Source of the DNA: Roseovarius litorisediminis
GTDB lineage: Bacteria > Pseudomonadota > Alphaproteobacteria > Rhodobacterales > Rhodobacteraceae
DNA length: 64,000 nt
NCBI RefSeq assembly: GCF_900172295.1
Contig: NZ_FWFL01000001.1
Location: forward strand, 124,001 to 188,000
Direction of reading: 5' to 3'
Part shown: piece after piece, positions 63,413 to 64,000 of the stretch
How the letters are laid out: every line of letters starts with the position of its first letter
Position numbering within the stretch: position 1 is the stretch's first letter
Program-made: the position numbers and the translations under genes
Notes under the pieces: generated by a model
Seen by the model: the letters and a program-made list of their open reading frames with translations, nothing else
Database searches by the model: none
What the model was told of the DNA's origin: nothing

Positions 63413-64000
63413 CTAAGAAATTGTAATATCTTGAAAAATCACCCCTTTTGTCTGCATCCGCAGCCGGGGATCAGCCGATTTAACCAGAACTTCACGCCCT
63501 TCGATCAGTTCCAGGCACCGTTCCAGCGTTTCTGATTCCAGGCGTTCCATCGCCTGTTGGGTATAGAATGTAAGATGCGGTGACAGGATCACATTGGGAT
63601 GGTCGAAAAGCGGGCTGAGCGGGTGGCCCCGGCGGGAAAGCGGTTCATTGCTAAAGACATCCAGCCCGGCCCCTGCGATCCACTTTTCGCTGATAGCGCG
63701 AACCAGCGCGTTTTCATCGACGATTGCGCCGCGCGATACATTGATCAAAAAGGCATTCGGTTTCATGGCGCGCAATTCTGCCTCACCAATCATGCTGCGG
63801 GTTTCATCATTCAGCACGCAGTGGATAGTAACAAAATCACTCTGCGACAGAAGGTCGGAAAGATTATCGATTTTTTCGACGCCAAGCTTGCGCATATCCT
63901 CTTCCGGAGTGTGAGGGCTGTAGGATATCACGCGCGCCCTGAACCCCAATCCGGCCATGCGGGCCATGCTGCATCCGATCCTGCCCAAACCGATAATACC
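63413..64000 (-). CDS. D-2-hydroxyacid dehydrogenase, 5' part outside window
   Basis: The C-terminal part of an NAD-dependent D-2-hydroxyacid dehydrogenase. At the window edge the nucleotide-binding motif GIIGLGRIGCSMARMAG is visible, then SDFVTIHCVLNDETRSMIGE, catalytic arginine in INVSRGAIVDENAL, glutamate in DVFSNEPLSRRG, and histidine in ILSPHLTFYTQQAMERL. The true start lies beyond base 64000. It converges with the pbfA gene across 166 bases in which I recognise nothing. Substrate unknown; it is a different subgroup from hprA. Confidence 0.88.
   Translation of the reverse strand, partial: GIIGLGRIGCSMARMAGLGFRARVISYSPHTPEEDMRKLGVEKIDNLSDLLSQSDFVTIHCVLNDETRSMIGEAELRAMKPNAFLINVSRGAIVDENALVRAISEKWIAGAGLDVFSNEPLSRRGHPLSPLFDHPNVILSPHLTFYTQQAMERLESETLERCLELIEGREVLVKSADPRLRMQTKGVIFQDITIS

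Noticed and set aside
1-64000. tRNA, rRNA, CRISPR arrays, prophage or insertion sequences
   Set aside because: I looked through the intergenic regions on both strands and found no tRNA-like cloverleaf, spaced repeat array, or transposase or integrase gene.

Overview
The window reads as a chromosomal segment of a marine alphaproteobacterium of the Rhodobacteraceae/Roseobacter group. That placement is inferred from gene content and gene order: the lptF-lptG-lptD-surA-pdxA-rsmA block, zapA beside tkt, DUF4167, DUF1636 and DUF1499 proteins, a fused alpha/beta hydrolase-OsmC protein, and C1 and phosphonate catabolism. I see no rRNA, tRNA, CRISPR array, prophage or intact insertion sequence.

Bases 1-31000 are mostly core genes. 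They include a lytic transglycosylase (cut by the left edge), cobD, DUF1636, a single-domain response regulator, hydrolase-OsmC, and a small minus-strand operon of a PepSY protein, a cytochrome b561-type protein and a membrane-anchored LuxR-type regulator. Next come gap and tkt, which flank an unrecognised two-gene plus-strand cassette (7038-9607). It encodes a secreted, Ig-like, peptidoglycan-binding single-pass membrane protein and a 200-residue partner. They are followed by a coiled-coil gene with zapA, prfA-prmC, DUF4167, the lipopolysaccharide-assembly operon (lptF-lptG-lptD-surA-pdxA-rsmA), pepA-holC, a GFA protein, an aspartic protease, MarC, a methyltransferase, an ABC-F ATPase and ndk.

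Bases 31000-44000 are accessory C1 metabolism. An XRE-cupin regulator precedes genes resembling N-methylglutamate synthase (mgsABC) and gamma-glutamylmethylamide synthetase (gmaS). Facing them on the minus strand are two serine-cycle operons: sga-hprA and mcl-mtkA-mtkB. A LuxR-type regulator with a degenerate receiver diverges from sga. Both serine-cycle operons carry the same upstream motif, which suggests co-regulation. Together these genes would take methylamine nitrogen and carbon into glutamate derivatives and run glyoxylate, serine, hydroxypyruvate, malate and malyl-CoA around to acetyl-CoA. The N-methylglutamate dehydrogenase, tetrahydrofolate genes and phosphoenolpyruvate carboxylase are not in this window.

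Bases 44000-52000 hold a Dpp/Yej-like oligopeptide-type ABC importer with two binding proteins. Bases 52500-64000 hold a 2-aminoethylphosphonate module: importer aepX-aepV-aepW, a LysR regulator, phnW-phnA-phnY, and a class III PLP enzyme that best fits the (R)-1-hydroxy-2-aminoethylphosphonate ammonia-lyase PbfA. A 2-hydroxyacid dehydrogenase is cut by the right edge. The importer brings in the phosphonate, PhnW and PbfA both make phosphonoacetaldehyde, PhnY oxidises it, and PhnA releases phosphate and acetate.
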